Origin: Symsagittifera roscoffensis
Lineage: Eukaryota; Xenacoelomorpha; Acoela; Convolutidae
DNA: 64,000 nt
NCBI RefSeq assembly: GCF_963678635.1
Contig: NC_087069.1
Span: forward strand, 54,074,635-54,138,634
Direction of reading: 5' to 3'
The translations under genes were made by a program, and so were the position numbers. Position 1 is the stretch's first letter. Each line of letters begins with the position of its first letter. The notes under the pieces were generated by a model, which made no database searches, was not told the DNA's origin, and saw nothing but the letters and a program-made list of their open reading frames with translations. Shown piece after piece: positions 8,801 through 17,126 of this stretch.

Positions 8801-11715
8801 AATAGTATGTCTACCCATCTTGTTAATCTACTGTGGTAGGTTTTATTTCCGTGGTTTGGTGAAAGAGCGGATAATAGGGCCTTGTGATCAGTGATTATTT
8901 CGAAATCAGAGCCGTAAAGGTAATTTTTATAATGCTCAACAGCCCAAACAACCCCTAAAAGTTCGAGTTCGTTAGTAGAGTATTTAGACTCGTGAAGATT
9001 TAAAAAACGTGACGCAAATGAGATTGTTTTCCAATCGTTCCCATGGAGTTGTTCCAGCGAGGCTCCAAGTCCATTGTGTGATGCGTCTGTTTTCACTCTA
9101 GTTTTTCGTTTTACATCGAAATGTGTATTCTCTGTTAAATTAACGATTTCTTCTTTTATTCTTTCAAACGCTTTTGTATGATCATCGTTCCATTGGAATA
9201 TTGATTTCTTATTTAGGAGCGGTCGGAGTGGGCTTCCTAAGGATGCAAGGTTTGGGACAAATTTAATGTATTGGTTTATAGAACCAAAAAATGATCGTAA
9301 TTCTTTCAGATTCTTCGGTATAGGTAGGTCTTTGATAGCTTTCGATTTGTCGAATAACGGGGTAATTCCTGATTTAGAGATTTTAAATCCCAACCATTCT
9401 ATTTCTTTTTGAAAGAATTTACATTTTGACCATTTTACGGCAAAGTTGTATTCGTCGAGGGTCGATAGAATTTTTAATACAATATTCTTGTGGTCTAAGA
9501 ATGTTCCTTTGGAAGAAATTAAAATGTCGTCCAAGTAAGAATTTGTAAATGGGATTGAACCTAACGTAGAGTCCATTACTCTTTGAAATTCGTTGGGCAT
9601 ATCCCCTAAGCCGTAAAAACCAGTTAAAAATTGGTAAGTACCAGTAATGTCACCGCCCACAATACTGAAGTTACATTGGTTACTAGTAAATTTGTCTAAT
9701 GCTAATTGACTGTATGCATTTTTTAAGTCTAGATTAGTAAACCACACTTCTCCAACGGAATCATTAGTAATTTGTGCCGCGACGTTGTCTACAAGTTCGT
9801 GGATGTTTGGCATTTGATATTTGTTCTTGTAAATCTGTTTGTTTATGAACTTGGAATCTAATGCCAGTTTGATGGATTTGTCTTTTTTGCAAGTGATGAC
9901 TATTGGGCTAATAAATCTGTCTTTGTCGCAATTTTCTAATTTTTTAATATGTCCCTCTGCTTTTAATCTATTGAGTTCTGTTTTTACCGCATCCAGTAAA
10001 TGTAGGGGGGCTCGTCTTCCTTTTAGTTGGATTGGTTTTAATGGTTCGTGAAAATGGGTAATTTTCATTTGATTTTTAATTTTTCCAATCCGAAGGAATA
10101 AATTTTTAAATGACTTTGATATATTAAGGATTTCCCTATCTTGGTTTGTTTGGGAAATGGAATTTACTGACTTACACTGCTTGTTGGTCTGGAAGTGTGG
10201 AAAATGTTTCTGAGAGACCTCTATTCCCACTTTTGGAAGGTTGTCGTTTCCTAAGATATTCCTTTCATGTCCCTCGGTTAAGAAGAATTGACAGTCGTTA
10301 TCTGACCAACCATTTGAGAATATCGGAATCTTCACCTTTCCAGTGATGTTTATGGCATTATCCGTGAATCCACAGTAAAGGTCTCTGGTTGTCTTATCCA
10401 CCGGATAAATTTTCAAGTATGGATCACGTAATTTCAATTCGTGAAGTACGTTTTTCTTAAGAAAGCTCACTGGGCTAGCTGAATCCACTTGAATGTTTAA
10501 AATTACTTGGTTTTCTTTTCCGAGTCCGATGTTTAATAATTTCTTCAGTTCCTTTCCGTCGTTATCAAAAATTGTAGTTACATTTAGTACAGAGTAATCG
10601 TCGTTTTCACTTTGTCCAGATTCCGACCATGCGTTTATGACACCGCAACATTCTCTATCCGCGTGGTCGGTATTTACATCCGGGAAATCCGACGGATTAA
10701 AATCTGTATTATCTACAATTTGAGTATTTACAATGTTTACATTTTTACGTCGAGATCTACAAAATCTGGTGAAATGACCTTTGAATTTACAAGAAGTACA
10801 AGTTGTGTCCTTTGCTGGGCAAACTGCTAAGTGTCCTTTTGAGAATGAACCGCCACACTTCATACAGCTGTTACTTCTTTCGATGTTGAGAGTTGGTTCT
10901 CTTTTGACGTTAAAATGGTTGTTTGGTTTATGTACAGATGATCCGTTGGATTTAAAATTATTAGTTAACTTCAAAGGATTTAAAATTCCTTTTTCATCGA
11001 TAAGTGCTACGTTTAGTGCTTCGCGTGGAGGGAGGGTTTCTGTTAATAATTTCCTTTGTATATCGTAGTTTTTCATATTATTTATGAAAATATCTCTTAT
11101 CCACTCTTCTTCTCCTGCGGATATGTCGCACTTTTTAGCCATTTCAGCTAAGGCACCCCAAAATTGTTCGAGGGATTCTCTGTCGCGTTGTTTTCTATTT
11201 AACAGTTTATGTCGTTCAAATGTGACGTTTGATTTTCTTACGAAAGCAATCGCTAAAAACTCCCAGAATTCTTTAAAAGAAATTTGTAAGACTTTCACCT
11301 TGGTAAATTTCTGTCCGAAGATCCTTTTTCCTTCATTTCCCAATGCCAGATATAAGACTGAACGTAATTTCTTGTCTGCTTCTTCTATTCGCATTCCGTT
11401 AAATTTCTTAGTTTCGGTTTTTATCGAAGCTGTTTCTTCTTCGTCATATCTTCTTTGTTCTTGGATATTTCTCTCCAATCTCAAGCGTCTTTGGGCGTCT
11501 GTTTCACCGTCCGGTGGGTTTTCCAAATTTGGTGGTAATGGATGTTGTCTCTCCGACGGATTGAGTAGATTTTCTATATCTATGTTTTCTTTAGCTATAA
11601 TTGCTAATTGAAACAGATCACTCCAATCTTCCCAAGGGATGGGTGGGTCTACCGTATGGTTTTGCCAAAAGGGAGGTATTCCTCTCACGTTAGATTCGTT
11701 AGATGACTGCGCCAT
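5869..11715 (-). CDS. Gag-Pol polyprotein of the gypsy retrotransposon
   Basis: One frame of 1948 residues encodes all proteins for replication and integration. Gag fills about residues 1-330, with an atypical knuckle (C284-x2-C287-x7-H295-x3-C299) and a canonical CCHC knuckle (C306, C309, H314, C319). The aspartic protease has D411 in a D-S-A motif. RT spans about 560-770 with Y-L-D-D at 727-730. RNase H spans about 870-990, with D877 in T-D-A-S. Integrase has an HHCC zinc domain (from H1246 to C1278 and C1281) and catalytic D1313, D1372, E1408, with the classic 35-residue D-E spacing. The last 480 residues are low-complexity and charged, with two SUMO-interaction-like motifs (about 1871-1879 and 1893-1901). 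No frameshift separates gag and pol, so Gag excess would need proteolysis or another mechanism. The ATG uses the last base of the LTR. Confidence 0.95.
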   Translation of the reverse strand: MAQSSNESNVRGIPPFWQNHTVDPPIPWEDWSDLFQLAIIAKENIDIENLLNPSERQHPLPPNLENPPDGETDAQRRLRLERNIQEQRRYDEEETASIKTETKKFNGMRIEEADKKLRSVLYLALGNEGKRIFGQKFTKVKVLQISFKEFWEFLAIAFVRKSNVTFERHKLLNRKQRDRESLEQFWGALAEMAKKCDISAGEEEWIRDIFINNMKNYDIQRKLLTETLPPREALNVALIDEKGILNPLKLTNNFKSNGSSVHKPNNHFNVKREPTLNIERSNSCMKCGGSFSKGHLAVCPAKDTTCTSCKFKGHFTRFCRSRRKNVNIVNTQIVDNTDFNPSDFPDVNTDHADRECCGVINAWSESGQSENDDYSVLNVTTIFDNDGKELKKLLNIGLGKENQVILNIQVDSASPVSFLKKNVLHELKLRDPYLKIYPVDKTTRDLYCGFTDNAINITGKVKIPIFSNGWSDNDCQFFLTEGHERNILGNDNLPKVGIEVSQKHFPHFQTNKQCKSVNSISQTNQDREILNISKSFKNLFLRIGKIKNQMKITHFHEPLKPIQLKGRRAPLHLLDAVKTELNRLKAEGHIKKLENCDKDRFISPIVITCKKDKSIKLALDSKFINKQIYKNKYQMPNIHELVDNVAAQITNDSVGEVWFTNLDLKNAYSQLALDKFTSNQCNFSIVGGDITGTYQFLTGFYGLGDMPNEFQRVMDSTLGSIPFTNSYLDDILISSKGTFLDHKNIVLKILSTLDEYNFAVKWSKCKFFQKEIEWLGFKISKSGITPLFDKSKAIKDLPIPKNLKELRSFFGSINQYIKFVPNLASLGSPLRPLLNKKSIFQWNDDHTKAFERIKEEIVNLTENTHFDVKRKTRVKTDASHNGLGASLEQLHGNDWKTISFASRFLNLHESKYSTNELELLGVVWAVEHYKNYLYGSDFEIITDHKALLSALSPNHGNKTYHSRLTRWVDILLPFNFSIKHIAGKDMGFTDLISRIPSGKALPTSYYDEEFVVANINKINKSLNPSEKLRNTCSAIGHNLENSDYVLLRNYLIAAVLKLINLSFPICSFNHRRTEFCTSNCIPTDYSNTNTLIISISNSAFLYVLILSCSLINSPVDKKIVDTVNMNNKNIVINPTTSGISVDLEFKLLPNHINLVKKYRENLKLPDRPLDLNILFNAKLVALLTEDDPMLSPIVKALQNKVEKINADSPYFKHFTRDLHESDGLLYMDGKLVIPFTLRNAMMKTLHETHPGQFGMKYLAQYIWWPHINRQIYFHGINCSECTSAGKNIKSVIPNSQISELPPLSEPNEELDLDFAGPLDSYWGSNKYILLCIDRFSKFPSAKITSSTSSKTVIEFLQDYIFLHGIPYSIRVDHATCFTSQDFKSFCDSNNIKIIFCTVGDHRSNGLVEKLVHTVKVKLLAISNEHHKTTLQNAVSKIIWNLRSTFQSKIKCSPFEIHYNRKPNTIWKQLASGKPSFGILDKGKSILSKDRAKDWNADDRIEDGYKDDLIAKKNQNPTEKGYDTDYASSSKTTQNRRPIESPFKGKILRKTNGNINRDCFYKELNKRIINSSTSTVKLSDGKIIRKSDIAIPISTSNKIRPFRGNISFPYFSNPNVEVGQKLECSKRKPKPKKPTKRRNRQVDPTSSDNLTRTRISGPSSIPTRRQTRRSKKSPTSPGYLASDESMLIPSDISDTSEWEWIAGGFPCRDVARERFISDPLTPHISLGNNFNSSITNPEIKSEILENDSFPISEQPMDQSYECPISIVPASRTSNSTDQRTVNQGGENDTIGQNDPQVEHNLTETDSKINFPVYEISDSTDECAISNSPAIIPGKIPTTIRHSSRNVGPPKFYGKRYFIDAVESVQEASGSAAEPIVLEIEEPHETINRTNPAELIVLDSDSSSSSDQMSNSSTDESLRMEIANFGEHSDLDSELFNTELESFLKDYKTL
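11705..11714 (-). other. Primer-binding site, tRNA-Ser type
   Basis: On the element's strand TGGCGCAGTC directly follows the LTR. It would pair with a tRNA ending GACTGCG plus CCA, which fits eukaryotic tRNA-Ser with a GCAGTCG acceptor 5' strand. The initiator ATG of Gag-Pol overlaps it: the A is the last LTR base and TG are the first two bases of the site. Confidence 0.75.
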
Positions 11716-11926
11716 GATAAAATATTACTTTGTTGTAGCTAATTCTAAATTAAAACTATTAAAAAGAATAAGAAATAAGATGAATTAGTCGGTAAGTTAA
11801 AACATTATAACAATGAGAGATCATTCTCTCCGCCGGAGAGAATGGCTAGTGAAGGTCATAACTAAGTGACCGGTTAATTAAATAAGTATGTTTAGCAATA
11901 ATTGCAAAACCTGATGTAAAATCACA
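11715..11926 (-). repeat. 5' LTR of the gypsy element
   Basis: It is 212 bp and identical to the 3' LTR except at 11915. It should carry the promoter for genomic RNA. The palindrome is at 11822-11844 with core TCCGCCGGA at 11829-11837. The outer border is followed by AAACCTG and then the 20-bp repeat also seen at 4962-4981. Confidence 0.95.
11822..11844. promoter_or_regulatory. 23-bp perfect LTR palindrome, 5' copy
   Basis: It is identical to 5089-5111. Lying in the 5' LTR, it is the copy that could act on element transcription. Confidence 0.55.
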
Positions 11927-12553
11927 AAACCTGATGAAAAATCTCTGGTTGACCATGAGTGCAAAAATGGTAGAGTCATCAGTAGCACCTAGTGGAGTGA
12001 TTTTGTTATCTGAGTGATTTTGTTCTCTGGGAAAAATGTCATGCACTTCTCGTAGTTGTGTCTCATTATTAGCCTTCAAATTGTTCAAGTCTGTCTCGAG
12101 GTCTACTTTGTACACAAGTGTCTTTTTGTTCTTACCATCCCTCACCCATAGATATCCTTGGAGTGGGGTCTCCAGATGGTGTCCAAACAAGGGAGAATAA
12201 CCAATCCACTCCAGTGGCATCACATACTTCACGTTCACTGTGCTGTTGGCGGAAGAGGAGGGTGAGGACGATGGAGTAGATGTTCGATTGTGATGTGATT
12301 GTGGTGGCAATGAAACCACTGCCACTTTATTTGGATAGGTTTGAGATAGCTTGGATGGGTTTGAGAAGGATCTTGTTAACTGTCCCCCTACTTTGATTTT
12401 CAGAAATTCATTTTTGACTGCCACATTTTCAATAGATAACAACATTTTTCTGAATATATATTCAATATAATTGGTAATCATACAATTTGGATATATGAAA
12501 AAAATGCTAATGATACAGTTTTCATGCAAATCCATGAGAACAGAAAACTGCAT
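11846..12553 (-). pseudogene. Host gene fragment, copy 1, running into the LTR
   Basis: A 235-codon frame starts at 12553 and ends in the 5' LTR of the gypsy element, so about the last 26 residues are element-derived. The part from about 12240 down to 11960 has a paralogue at 14328-14600 with conservative replacements (YKVDLETDLNNL against YKVDFETDMKNV; ETQLREVHDI against ETQLQQLHNI; TDDSTI in both). That pattern suggests an ancestral coding exon. A Ser/Pro-rich linker precedes the conserved part. I do not recognise the family. The frame may be one exon of a larger gene, and the retrotransposon insertion has replaced its downstream sequence. Confidence 0.45.
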
Positions 12554-13274
12554 GAAAGGTCTAAGATTAGCAATTTTTCATGCATGAAAATTGTATGAGT
12601 AACTTGATTAACCAAAGTAGTGACCACCTCGCATTTAAAACACTTTAGAAACGGTCTGAAATGATTGATTTTGTCCTTTCACAAACAATCTAACGAATGT
12701 ATCAAACACTAGAAATTTGGCACAGTTTTTCAACAATGAATTTTTGAAAGTTTCAGCTTTTAATTTATCAGACGTGATCAAGGCATACATAAACATGCCA
12801 TACAAAAAACAGGAGTTTTTAGCATTTTTGAAAACAGTTATTAGGCAAAAAGGAAAAAATTCAAAATTAGTAAGCGTAATATTGGACTACGTTATGAGCG
12901 AAATAACTTAAGTTTGCATGAAATAAATTTTTTTCTTGAAGAAGGTTTGTTTGAGTACAAATTTGCGGTTTAAACAAAAAACAAAAAAAAATGAAGGGCA
13001 ATTTTAAAAAGTCTGTTTTTGTTGTCTTCATCTGATATGGAAATTGTATAGTTAGCATTTTTTTGTCAAAAGTTTTTTTTATTTAGCATGATACACCGAA
13101 TTTCATGCCAAAACAGGAAATTTTTTAATGAAAATTCAATCACTTAATTTTGGCAAATTCTATGAAATTGTTGTGAGGAGTATTTTTTACTTGACTAGTT
13201 TATTTAATTGTATTACTAGCATTTTTGGTTTATGGAGGTCAACCCGGGAAAAAGGTCTGATCAACTCTGACTGA
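12554..13274. other. AT-rich stretch with small repeats
   Basis: Short segments such as ATGAAAATTGTATGA near 12585 and GGAAATTGTATAGTTAGCAT near 13037 resemble the 32-bp minisatellite at 27517-27700, and an inverted version lies near 12477. A 64-codon frame at 12717-12911 has no recognisable motif and no splice support. I do not call it a gene. Confidence 0.4.
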
Positions 13275-14327
13275 ACGAAAAACGAAGTTCTGATATTTAG
13301 TTCAAAATGAACAAAACTGTTCACATCAGCCATGAATATTCCGACTGCCTATAAAGATCTATGAAGCAGCAAAAACATGGAAAAATTAAATTTAAAAAAA
13401 ATGATTTTTTTTAAACTGAGATTTTTGTAAAAGTCATCCCCCCACGCGCTATATAAAGTACAAAGTAAAAAATTTCACTCCTAGTAAAAAAAATCAATTA
13501 TGGCAAAAAGGCTTCCTTCAAGCAATTGGACTGATTTCTAAGATAGATTCAATCTCGGCTTGGGCGTTACTAGTCCCAAGTTGGCCAAAATGGTAGTCTT
13601 TAAGCCCCATAACTTTACGAAAACTGATCACAGGTGAAATGTTTTTTCAATTTGAAGCTCAGGACAAAAATTTTTTTTTTTTGAGTGATATAAGAAATTC
13701 CGTCATTAATGGCTAGTTAAAAGTCGCAACTTGTCTGGAGAAAAAAACCCAGAGCACAAACATTGAGTTGTTTTTTGTTACAAAAGTAGGAACAATAGCA
13801 GTCTAAGTTTGAATTAGAGTCTTAAAGCAGTCTTAAGTTTAAGTATGAAACTAGAATAGGAAAGATGAAACCAAAGAGCAGTGATTGATGCTTATGCAAT
13901 ATTTACTAGATTGACACCATTGGTTGTTTGTCGGCACTCCGTTTTGATTAGTACAGATGAGTTTGATGCACAGGTGATTCGATGTATGATTGTTTGAGGT
14001 CGATTTTTTGGTAATGAAGCTGTGTAAACAGGATAATCAGGTGGAAGTGAAGTTTAATTTTATTATTAACTGTCGACTTTTAAATGAAAAATCGGTGGTA
14101 GGCTAACAAGCCGAAGGGCCGATAAACCGAAAATAGGATTACCATTCCAACAAGCCAAAAATTAATATTTGTTATGAAACATAACAACAGATTGTCATTG
14201 TTGTTATGCAATTGTTACGTAATTCTGATGTAATTTACGTTATTCTGATACAATTTTGGCTTCAAAATATGACGGTTTGTAGACATGGCGGTTTCTTGAT
14301 TATCTGCCGAAAAAACTCCACTGATGG
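13275..14327. repeat. Host segmental duplication, copy 2, left part
   Basis: It matches 4683-4981 at 13275-13300 and 13840-14090, with about 540 bp of extra sequence between those blocks. The order, this repeat and then the minus-strand gene fragment, is the same as in copy 1. It shows the arrangement before the gypsy insertion. Confidence 0.7.
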
Positions 14328-14600
14328 TAAAATGGTAGAGTCATCAGTAGGACATAATGGAGTGATTTTGTTCCGTAAGGGTGATATGTTATGCAATTGT
14401 TGTAGTTGTGTCTCATGGCCAGCTTCCACATTCTTCATGTCTGTCTCGAAGTCTACTTTGTACGCACTTGTGATATGGTTAATAATATCCCCCACCCATA
14501 GATATCGTTGGAGTTCTTTTCTGGATGGTGTCCAAATAAAAGAGAATACCTTGTACTATCCCATGGCTCTACTTCACATTAATAGTTAGAAGCTGAGGAC
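14328..14600 (-). pseudogene. Host gene fragment, copy 2
   Basis: It is homologous to 11966-12260 at DNA level (shared GGTAGAGTCATCAGTAG and CCCATAGATATC blocks) and at protein level. A 77-codon frame covers 14262-14495. Upstream of it the reading breaks into other frames, while copy 1 stays open, so this copy is decayed. Product unknown. Confidence 0.45.
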
Positions 14601-14627
14601 GAGTATGAGGAATAAAATAGTACAAAT

Positions 14628-16768
14628 ATGTTTGTTTTCTGTTATGCTTGCTGTTGTTTTTGTCGACAACCGATGACAGTGGAGAAATGTCATTTGGCTT
14701 TTGTTCAGATTAACTGGTATCCAGCAGGGCACATGGCCAACTTCACGCCACAAGATGTGGAGTTAGCCCCTGTCGATTTCAAGCGAGAGATGGAGAGCTA
14801 TCGAGAGGAACAGGCTAAAGGCCCACTCATGCAAAGAGTCAGGTAAGATACTTGACTCCAAGTTGAAATTAACTCTGTCGCTAGCCCCATACCAATTATA
14901 AAACAATCAGAAAAACAGAAATCAGTAGCAGTTGGATTTGGTTTGGACTTGGTTCTATTCATTTTACCTGCTGAAAGTAAGGTTAATTGACCTCTCCGAT
15001 CACAAAAGTGTGAAGGTCAAAAAAACCACCCATCACCATCGCCACCAACCACAACCACAGCATCCTGCGGTACGCTATGGTTTAGGGGGGGGGGGGGGGG
15101 GGGGGTTAGGAGCTATGCTTGGGGGGAGTGGGTAGAGGGTGTTCTTGGGGGGCTATGTTGGGTGGTTTTGAATCTTGGCTGAGGAAGAGAACAAGGAGTC
15201 GTTTGTTTTGTTTAGGAAGATAGACAGATTCAACCCTCCTCCGAAGTCGATGCAAGATATACTTCAGAATCTCATTCTAAACAAACCCACAGTACTAGCT
15301 CCCTGTATGCAGGAGACGGGGGAGGAATGGAAAATAAGCGTACACCTTCCACGGGGGTAAAAATCTCAAAAACCAACCCCTGTTGAAAGCAAAACTAACT
15401 GCAATCGAAAAAGCACCAATTGAACAACATATCTTCTAGCCTGCTGGAAGCGGCAGAAAAAAAACATTTAAAGAAAGAGAAAAAAATGAATAAGATAGAA
15501 AAAAAGACATAAGAATAACAAATTTAAAAACCAAATCTGCCTTTAGGAACCATTACTAATACTGTGTTTTTTTCCTTTCCCCTTTTGATTTTTTTTCTGA
15601 AATTCGAGTCGCGAAAACTAACTCGAAATATCTTTTGACGGCTCAATTTGCAATAAAACGTGGACGCGCAGCGACAAGTTTAAATATATTTTTACCAAAA
15701 TTTCTTGCTCACCCTATGAACCGCTTTCGAACAATTAGATCGTGTAATTTTCCAAAAAGAGGAAACTCGAAAAGACAGTAAAATTTGAGTGAATTAATCT
15801 CAAGTTTCCATGTAATTTTTGGGTAAACTGGAAAAGAGCCTTGAAATGATTTCAGGGGGCTTTATCTTCCTGTAGATGTGCTGCCGTATTCGGGATTGCA
15901 GCCCTTCACGTGGTACGAACTGCCTCCTGGGCGTCTGAGGCCGACTTATGACCACCCAAGAACGAAGAGATATCGCGACAAAGATGACGAGACACACTTC
16001 GTGAACTTTGTTAATTTCGAAGGCGACAGCAATTATAATGAGTGAGATATAATGATTCATTTACAAGATGTCCGTGAAAAGTTCACGTGTTCTTCAAATT
16101 GATGTTCACGTCTTGAAAAATCAAAAATTTTCACGTTTTTTGTAGTTTTTTGCTACTTCCACATGTTAAAGAAGTCTAAATCATAGAACACTGAAATTCA
16201 ATAATTAGAAAAATATTCCTTGCTTGAGACTGCGGCAAAAAAACTCCTGCTCAGAAAAATGACTAATGCTTATAAATCTAAATCGCGCATAAACTCAAAT
16301 ATTTTGATCTCAATCACTCGTTTGTTAGTTTTTGATCCCACACCTTTGCTAAACTTTTTCAACGTTTTCAAGGAATGCGGATTTTCCCAAATTAGTTTTT
16401 AACAGATAATTACAAATCCAGTGCTAGTTTATTCCATACTAGTAGATGTAAGTGGTTTTTAGGAGATTCTTATACAGGTCTTGGTGAATTTTTGTGTTTT
16501 TTTTTCAGGAAAGCCGTGAAACGCGTTATTAACTATTTACTTTAGGGGTCGAGATATAATGTTCGCATACTACTTGAGACGGTTCCTGTTTCAAGAAGAC
16601 GAAACTCATTGGAACCAAACTGAACTGCCCCCCGGATACATTGTGTTTCAATGGAGACACATATACCATTCTAAGGTCACGACTCTCGGTTTTATAGACG
16701 ATGAAAATGGGCCATGGAAAAGGTTCGATAAACATGGGGTATACATAGCGGAGAATAAAAGAGTATAG
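14628..16768 (+). CDS. Unrecognised three-exon host gene
   Basis: Exons are proposed at 14628-14842, 15856-16041 and 16546-16768. Intron 1 starts GTAAGA and ends TTTCAG. Intron 2 starts GTGAGA and ends CTTTAG. The joined reading is 624 nt (207 residues) with no internal stop, and each codon split by an intron is completed correctly. The exons are richer in G+C than their surroundings. Start is uncertain: M at 14628 gives a cysteine-rich lead, M at 14673 starts MTVEK, and an upstream exon is possible. The protein holds two similar blocks, one with F-T-W-Y-E-L-P-P-G then D-D-E-T-H-F, the other with E-D-E-T-H-W then E-L-P-P-G. An alternative acceptor at 16508 gives a short C-terminus ending K-A-V-K-R-V-I-N-Y-L-L. 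I do not recognise the family. Confidence 0.6.
14843..15855 (+). other. Intron 1 of the three-exon gene, with a poly-G tract
   Basis: A G-run of about 20 bases lies near 15087-15106, and G-rich sequence continues to 15160. A 61-codon frame at 15175-15360 (with a K-S-M-Q-D-I-L-Q-N-L-I-L stretch) shares the compositional look of coding DNA. It has no clean acceptor and donor that fit the phases of the flanking exons, so I leave it as a possible exon relic. Confidence 0.4.
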
Positions 16769-16808
16769 GGGCGATACACAGGGGCGATACATAGGGGCGA
16801 TACATTTG
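16767..16808 (+). repeat. Short tandem repeat at the 3' end of the gene
   Basis: Three copies of a 13-15-bp unit with core AGGGGCGATACA lie directly after the stop codon. A fourth, weaker match (GAGGCGATAAAA) follows near 16834. Confidence 0.6.
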
Positions 16809-17120
16809 AAAGATAAAAAAACATAACTATTTTGAGGCGATAAAAAAGTTTGTCTCGAAGTTACCTAGAAAACAAAGATAAAATACAAGTTGTGCTTTTG
16901 CTGAATGTTTTGAAACAAAAATTAACAATAAGTAACGCGGAATTGTTTCCAGCTAAGTTTAACCTGAAATCAATGTCTGACATGCGTTCTTAGGTTTTTT
17001 CCTATGAATTTTGATACCAATACGACACCAAGCTTAGTATTTTTGATAATGTCTTTATTACAAGGTTTTTTTTCTCGATTTTATTCTTCTTGCATAGAGT
17101 TTTGGGAAGTTTCGATTACT
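16809..17120. other. Intergenic stretch, no gene seen
   Basis: AT-rich sequence with several A-runs and no long frame or shared repeat. It may include the 3' UTR of the preceding gene. Confidence 0.4.
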
Positions 17121-17126
17121 GCAACT

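Larger units (their letters stand above)
4982..11926 (-). mobile_element. Intact Ty3/gypsy LTR retrotransposon
   Basis: Two 212-bp LTRs differ by one base (C at 5182, T at 11915). They enclose a tRNA-primer site, one continuous Gag-Pol frame and a polypurine tract. Domain order is Gag, protease, RT, RNase H, integrase, which is the Ty3/gypsy order (Metaviridae). There is no env frame. The near-identical LTRs and uninterrupted frame suggest a recent insertion that may still be competent. The single frame and tRNA-Ser-like primer site recall the mag lineage, but that placement is my inference. The flanks show a 20-bp direct repeat instead of a clean short target duplication. The element is packed with TCC-N3-GGA motifs. 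Confidence 0.95.

Noticed and set aside
6452-11611. Plus-strand frames inside the gypsy element, including one of 175 codons
   Set aside because: They lie opposite the Gag-Pol frame and have no domain or promoter evidence.
12717-12911. 64-codon frame starting M-A-Q-F-F-N-N
   Set aside because: No homology, splice support or duplicated copy; AT-rich context.
15175-15360. 61-codon frame in intron 1 as an extra exon
   Set aside because: No splice sites that fit the phases of the neighbouring exons; kept only as a possible relic.
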